Source: CAZKBP01 sp964551015 (GTDB lineage Bacteria; Bacteroidota; Bacteroidia; Cytophagales; Microscillaceae). From it: a stretch of DNA of 10,685 bases. Location: the NCBI GenBank assembly GCA_964551015.1, contig CAZKBP010000074.1:1-10685 (forward strand), read 5' to 3'. The notes under the pieces were generated by a model. That model searched no databases. It was not told where the DNA came from and was given only the letters and a program-made list of their open reading frames with translations. A program made the translations under genes and the position numbers. Each line of letters begins with the position of its first letter. Within the stretch, counting starts at the first letter, position 1. Shown here piece by piece: positions 7,323 through 10,685 of this stretch.

Positions 7323-9167
7323 ATGAAACTCCGCCTCAAAACCCAGACTCCTCTACACGTGGGCAATGGTGATAGCCTCTACGCCCTAGACTATGTTATC
7401 GATAGCTCCAAAAAAATGTACTATCGCATTAGTCAGGCACAATTCCTCGATTTTATACAAGGGAACGAAGACCTGATTCTAGCCTATGCCGCTTGGATAG
7501 AAAAAACTACTCAGGAGATTAATGAACTAGAAGACAAAGACAAAAGAGAGCGCAAAAAGCCGAAACAGGAGCGTAACATGGATTATAACCAGCAACTTTC
7601 GCAGTTACGTCGAGATTTCAATCTGCTGGCTTTTGCCAAGGAACAAGGGAAAGAAAGTACATTTTTAGATTACTTGCATAAAAAAGAATCCATCCTAAAA
7701 GTCCGTTTTCAAGATAATCCCAAGCACCAGATTCGAGGCCATATCAAAACGGCCAATAATCACCTCTATCTGCCTGCAACTAGTCTGAAAGGAGCTATCC
7801 GCACGGCTTTGCTCTACCAGTGGCTGACTAACTACACCGAACCTGGGAAAGTAGCCGAATTAGTCAGAGCCGAACTGAACGATCTCAGGCAAACCTACAA
7901 AGAACTGGAAATAAAATTTTCCTCCCGCGAGCTGGAAAAACGCAAGCGTAGTGTGACCGAGAAGAAAAAACAGCACTTTGATAGAAAGCTTCAGCAGCAA
8001 TGCTTCTATTGTGCCGTGGAGCAAAAAGACCGCAGGGGTAAATTACAGACTGTTTACGATGATGAGAAATTTGACCTTTTCAAGCTCCTCTTGGTATCAG
8101 ACGGACACCTAGTCAAGCAAAACTGGGGCTTGGCCAATCTAGATCTATACTTAGTGGGCAAAAAGAGAGACAAGCGCACGGGAGAGTTTAAACCCGCCGC
8201 ACTTTTCCAGCGCCAAGCTCCCAGCGTGGAAGTTATCCAAAGCCAGCAGGAAATTGAAAGCCAACTCCATTTTAACATTGAATTTTTGTGGAGTCTGGAA
8301 GCACAGCTCGGCCAAAGTGGGGACTATCTTCCCGTGGGAGAAGAAAAACAATGGATCGGAGTGCGTCAGAAAGTAAAGGAATTGTTTGGGCTGGATATGA
8401 AAGATTTAAGAGACCTAAAACCCGATAACTTGGAAGAAAAGCGCAAAGAAGTAATCAAGTATATCTTAGAGGCCGTGCGGACATTCAGCGAAGTGCAGTT
8501 AGGTGAGCAGAATAAATGGTTCGATAATTTTCAAAATTTTGACTCCAGCCGTAAGTATGCTGATAGCCTCAGTACCCGAGTCAAATTGGGCTTGGAGACC
8601 ATCGCCGAGGAAGCTCCCTTGATTCGGCTGGGCTTTGGCAGTGGTTTTTTTGGTACGACCGAGTTAGCTTATTTCCTTCAGGATGAAACGCTCAAAGATG
8701 CTCTCAAGCAAATGATGGAAGCTTTCTTGATTGGAGACAAGCCCGGTGCCGAGAAGAGCCGCAAACCCGGCGAAACCTACGAGGCTAACCCCGACCGCTT
8801 TCCCAAATCCCGACGCTTTATTACCGAAGATCATCAGATTACTCCCTTGGGCTGGCTCTCCTTCCAAGTAGAGGGCATTCAATTAGAAGGGGGAGGCACT
8901 GGGGGCGGCTCAGAAACAAAAGAACCCGCCCAACCCCAATACTTCACGGGTAACCTCAACCCCAAGAAACGCCCCGAAATGGATGCCGAGGTAATCAAAG
9001 CAGGCAAACCCAATCGTGTAAAAGTTTACGTGAGTGAGGGCTACACCCCCGAGCTAGACCTTACGGGCTATAGCTCCGCCTTGGAAGTGGGGCAAATCAT
9101 CATTGTCAAGACCACCATCACCAAGAAAAAGAAAATCACGCAAGTGAGCTTTGAGAAGTTTAAATAA
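7323..9167 (+). CDS. csm5: Csm5, crRNA 3'-end RAMP subunit, unusually long with an added C-terminal domain
   Basis: Csm5 caps the 3' end of the crRNA in the Csm complex and recruits trimming nucleases. Signatures are LKTQTPLHVGNGDSL (4-18), LPATSLKGAIRTALL (150-164), RLGFGSGFF (435-443) and the PKSRRF (494-499) plus TPLGWLSF ending, all in the right order. At 614 residues it is much longer than the usual 350-400. The excess lies in three places. Two are highly charged, helix-prone insertions (about 60-120 and 185-240). The third is a C-terminal extension after a Gly-rich linker (523-530), roughly residues 540-614, which is strand-rich with a lysine-rich turn (TKKKKITQV) and resembles an OB-fold or S1-like nucleic-acid-binding domain. 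The OB assignment is inference from the strand pattern. The next gene starts 14 bases downstream, in the same operon. Confidence 0.93.
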   Translation: MKLRLKTQTPLHVGNGDSLYALDYVIDSSKKMYYRISQAQFLDFIQGNEDLILAYAAWIEKTTQEINELEDKDKRERKKPKQERNMDYNQQLSQLRRDFNLLAFAKEQGKESTFLDYLHKKESILKVRFQDNPKHQIRGHIKTANNHLYLPATSLKGAIRTALLYQWLTNYTEPGKVAELVRAELNDLRQTYKELEIKFSSRELEKRKRSVTEKKKQHFDRKLQQQCFYCAVEQKDRRGKLQTVYDDEKFDLFKLLLVSDGHLVKQNWGLANLDLYLVGKKRDKRTGEFKPAALFQRQAPSVEVIQSQQEIESQLHFNIEFLWSLEAQLGQSGDYLPVGEEKQWIGVRQKVKELFGLDMKDLRDLKPDNLEEKRKEVIKYILEAVRTFSEVQLGEQNKWFDNFQNFDSSRKYADSLSTRVKLGLETIAEEAPLIRLGFGSGFFGTTELAYFLQDETLKDALKQMMEAFLIGDKPGAEKSRKPGETYEANPDRFPKSRRFITEDHQITPLGWLSFQVEGIQLEGGGTGGGSETKEPAQPQYFTGNLNPKKRPEMDAEVIKAGKPNRVKVYVSEGYTPELDLTGYSSALEVGQIIIVKTTITKKKKITQVSFEKFK

Positions 9168-9181
9168 AACAACAAATTTCA

Positions 9182-9697
9182 ATGGATTCCATGATTAACA
9201 TCATAGACTGGATTGGGAGATTTCAGATTTTACTCGCACTTCTTATCCTGTTGATAGGTTTTTGGGCATTCTTTAGGCTATTTCTGGCAAGAGAGCGGAG
9301 GTTGATTAAAAATATCTCCCGAAAGATAGTAATTTATTATCCTGCGGGAAAAGATTTTGAACCCGTAAAAAGAATGCTGGAAAACACTAAATTTTTGAAG
9401 TTGGAAGAACCGAGTACCAGTGTAAACATGGTGGCTTCTATTGTGAGTAATAAATTGCATGCGCTTTTGATCCTTGGTTATGGAAAGGGAGATCAAGATA
9501 ATTTTTTTGAACTCTTCGAGAAAGCCAAAAGCATAGGAATGCCTATTATCGTTTATCCTATGGGTGATCGACTAGATCCGGAAGAATCAAAGATAATTGG
9601 AAAATATCCTTATCACTCCATGGCTACTACACCACTAAGATTGCTAAATGATGTATTTGCAACTCTGGCTTCGTTCAATAATCCAAGTCAGAAGTAA
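9182..9697 (+). CDS. single-pass membrane protein with a cytoplasmic Rossmann-like domain; candidate type III effector
   Basis: The 171-residue product has a very hydrophobic segment at about 14-36 (ILLALLILLIGFWAFFRLFL) followed at once by RERRLIKN, so the positive-inside rule puts the C-terminal part in the cytoplasm. Residues 47-165 alternate strands and helices: KIVIYYP, a helix, FLKLEEP, a helix, ALLILGY, a helix, PIIVYP, then a last helix. This is a small Rossmann-like fold of receiver, TIR or CARF type. I see no signature that picks one of these. It starts 14 bases after csm5, where a signal-activated effector such as Csm6 is often encoded. The architecture is that of Cam1, a membrane-anchored CARF effector of type III systems that depolarises the membrane, but homology to it is not shown. 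It is distinctly AT-rich (39 G or C in 120 bases counted), unlike both neighbours. ATG 9182 is used; Met4 is an alternative. No known family is recognised with certainty. Confidence 0.85.
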   Translation: MDSMINIIDWIGRFQILLALLILLIGFWAFFRLFLARERRLIKNISRKIVIYYPAGKDFEPVKRMLENTKFLKLEEPSTSVNMVASIVSNKLHALLILGYGKGDQDNFFELFEKAKSIGMPIIVYPMGDRLDPEESKIIGKYPYHSMATTPLRLLNDVFATLASFNNPSQK

Positions 9698-9772
9698 GGA
9701 TATCGGGTTGTTGACAGGATCATTCACCGATAGAACCTATTCCTAAGAAAGCAAAAAGTAAATTTATAACCC

Positions 9773-10456
9773 ATGACCCCACAAGAACTCCTCGCCCAAA
9801 TTCAGGAAGACCTGGAAAGCAAAACCCTCAAACATATCTTTGCCCGGCTCAAAGAGGCAATGAAAGCCGAGTCAGAATACTATGACCAATATATACTCAT
9901 GAGAGGCCGCTTCAACGAGGCCAATGAATCCATGAACACGGGGGTACTTTCCTTCCCTGATTACCAGGTGCAAGTAAGCCAAATTAAAAGCGCGGTGTTA
10001 AGCTTCGCTCGCAAATTGGAAGCCAAAGACCTCAAGGGAGAAGCTAAGGAAGTAAAGCTGGATATGATCCCTGATCCCGTCCTCGTGGTCTGCTCTTCGG
10101 AGGAAAGTCAAAAGGAAATGCGAACCTTCTTCGAGCTACTAGACTTTGCCGACGTGAAGCTGGTACAAGGGGAAGCCGGACTCGGGGAAAAGGCATACGA
10201 TCTGGTGGTGTTTGATAACCGCGATCTGCCCACGGGTCGCGACCTGAGCGCGGGAGATCAGGCTCGTTTACAAACTCGCACCGCCTTGATGCAAAAATAT
10301 CTGGATGTAGGAAAAGAATATTTAGTCCATTTTGGCGAGTTCCTGCCCTTTGTCAGCCAAAACCGCGGACAAGTACAGGCGGCCAATTCTAAATTCACGC
10401 TTTACGCCCGGATCAAGGAATTACTGGATTTCAGGCGCCGACTGCGGGTGGATTAA
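9773..10456 (+). CDS. effector-associated domain (EAD11-like) fused to a Rossmann-like domain
   Basis: The first 85 residues of this 227-residue protein are helical and match the EAD11 pattern: a first helix pair, then YDQYILMRGRFNEA (37-50), TGVLSFPDY (56-64) and a last helix, VQVSQIKSAVLSFARKL (66-82). EAD11 is a small adaptor domain that joins conflict-system proteins by like-with-like contacts. After a charged linker (84-100), residues 101-220 form a Rossmann-like unit: PVLVVCSSE, a helix, VKLVQGE, YDLVVFDNRDLP, a helix, KEYLVHFGEF, then ANSKFTLYARIKELLDF. The order and the closing Ser/Thr-Pro/Phe-helix resemble the cytoplasmic domain of the membrane protein just upstream. No nuclease or protease motif is visible, so it is more likely a sensor or adaptor than a toxin. 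It lies 75 bases after that gene on the same strand and may share its transcript. Base composition is GC-rich (37 of 60 in 10201-10260). The start at 9773 is the first ATG of the frame and fits the family's usual N-terminus. Confidence 0.8.
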   Translation: MTPQELLAQIQEDLESKTLKHIFARLKEAMKAESEYYDQYILMRGRFNEANESMNTGVLSFPDYQVQVSQIKSAVLSFARKLEAKDLKGEAKEVKLDMIPDPVLVVCSSEESQKEMRTFFELLDFADVKLVQGEAGLGEKAYDLVVFDNRDLPTGRDLSAGDQARLQTRTALMQKYLDVGKEYLVHFGEFLPFVSQNRGQVQAANSKFTLYARIKELLDFRRRLRVD

Positions 10457-10509
10457 AGTCTATCTGCTTTCTTACCTTTGGAGGGCTTTACTGATGGAAG
10501 GCACCAGAC

Positions 10510-10685
10510 TTAGGCTTTTGGCAAATTACTCAAAATCCTTTTGATGCCATAGTAAGTAGAGTTGCCGATGTGGAACTTGGCAGTGATTTCTTGGCGGACT
10601 TCGGCGTCGCTTCGCTGTTCGGCTTGGCGCTGTAAGATCAACTTTACGGCCGCTTCGTACTTGCGGAGGTAGGCGGCACTCCGCA
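10510..10685 (-). CDS. C-terminal part of an unknown protein with a helix-turn-helix-like end
   Basis: On the minus strand a frame is open from the window edge (10683) to a TAA at 10512-10510, giving the last 57 residues of a protein. It reads YLRKYEAAVKLILQRQAEQR and then SDAEVRQEITAKFHIGNSTY, ending YGIKRILSNLPKA. The second part has the spacing of a helix-turn-helix (SDAEVRQEI, turn near FHIGN, STYYGIKRIL), as in regulators, resolvase or transposase DNA-binding regions. The sequence is fully protein-like, GC-rich and without interruption. It converges on the EAD11 gene, with 53 bases between the two stops; no strong terminator hairpin was found there. The rest of the gene lies beyond the window, so its function cannot be named. 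Confidence 0.6.
   Translation of the reverse strand, partial: RSAAYLRKYEAAVKLILQRQAEQRSDAEVRQEITAKFHIGNSTYYGIKRILSNLPKA

Noticed and set aside
9182..9697. Calling the membrane protein Cam1 outright
   Set aside because: The architecture agrees, but I see no CARF signature residues, so only a candidate resemblance is reported.
9711..9740. TTGACA upstream of the EAD11 gene as a promoter
   Set aside because: No partner -10 box lies at a proper distance, and Bacteroidota use a different promoter pattern; the match is likely chance.
10457..10509. Bidirectional terminator between the convergent genes
   Set aside because: No stem with a good T-run is visible in these 53 bases.
10332..10544. Plus-strand open frame of 70 codons overlapping the end of the EAD11 gene
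   Set aside because: It lies largely in another frame of a supported gene, runs over the tail of the convergent partial gene and has no motif.

Overview
The window is a CRISPR-Cas type III-A (Csm) effector locus, most likely from a member of the Bacteroidota. The evidence for the host is the Cas6 type, the almost complete lack of Shine-Dalgarno sequences ahead of good starts, and the presence of an EAD11-type effector-associated domain and an FGE/C-lectin-fold protein, both common in large Bacteroidota. A Saprospira-like genome would fit, but the species cannot be fixed from this sequence alone.

Layout. Bases 1-1160 are on the minus strand: the probable start of an unknown gene leaving the left edge (1-126), then an FGE-sulfatase-fold protein (366-1160) that has lost both catalytic cysteines of true formylglycine-generating enzymes. 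Divergent from it is cas6 (1405-2157), clearly more GC-rich than its surroundings. A very AT-rich 329-base gap with several palindromes (2158-2486) separates cas6 from a tight six-gene run: csm1/cas10 (2487-4883), csm2 (4895-5296), csm3 (5308-6180), csm4 (6183-7310), csm5 (7323-9167) and a small single-pass membrane protein (9182-9697). Gaps inside this run are 2-14 bases, so it is almost certainly one operon. After 75 bases comes a gene for an EAD11-like domain fused to a Rossmann-like domain (9773-10456), then the tail of a convergent gene (10510-10685, minus strand) with a helix-turn-helix-like end.

How the genes work together. Cas6 would cut precursor crRNA. Csm1-Csm5 would assemble on the crRNA, and Csm3 keeps the aspartate used to slice bound target RNA. 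The Cas10 subunit keeps the GGDD cyclase motif but shows neither an HD nuclease motif nor the usual cysteine pairs of the zinc ribbon. The complex is therefore predicted to slice RNA and make cyclic oligoadenylate but not to cut DNA through Cas10. No Csm6 or other recognisable CARF nuclease is present. The position where an effector is expected holds instead the membrane-anchored Rossmann-like protein and the EAD11 protein. Their C-terminal domains look alike in strand-helix order, which suggests a membrane-acting effector or a signal relay. This pair, perhaps with the FGE-fold protein, is the part of the window most likely to be undescribed.

No CRISPR array, cas1/cas2, tRNA, rRNA or insertion sequence was seen. 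The crRNAs must come from an array outside the window.
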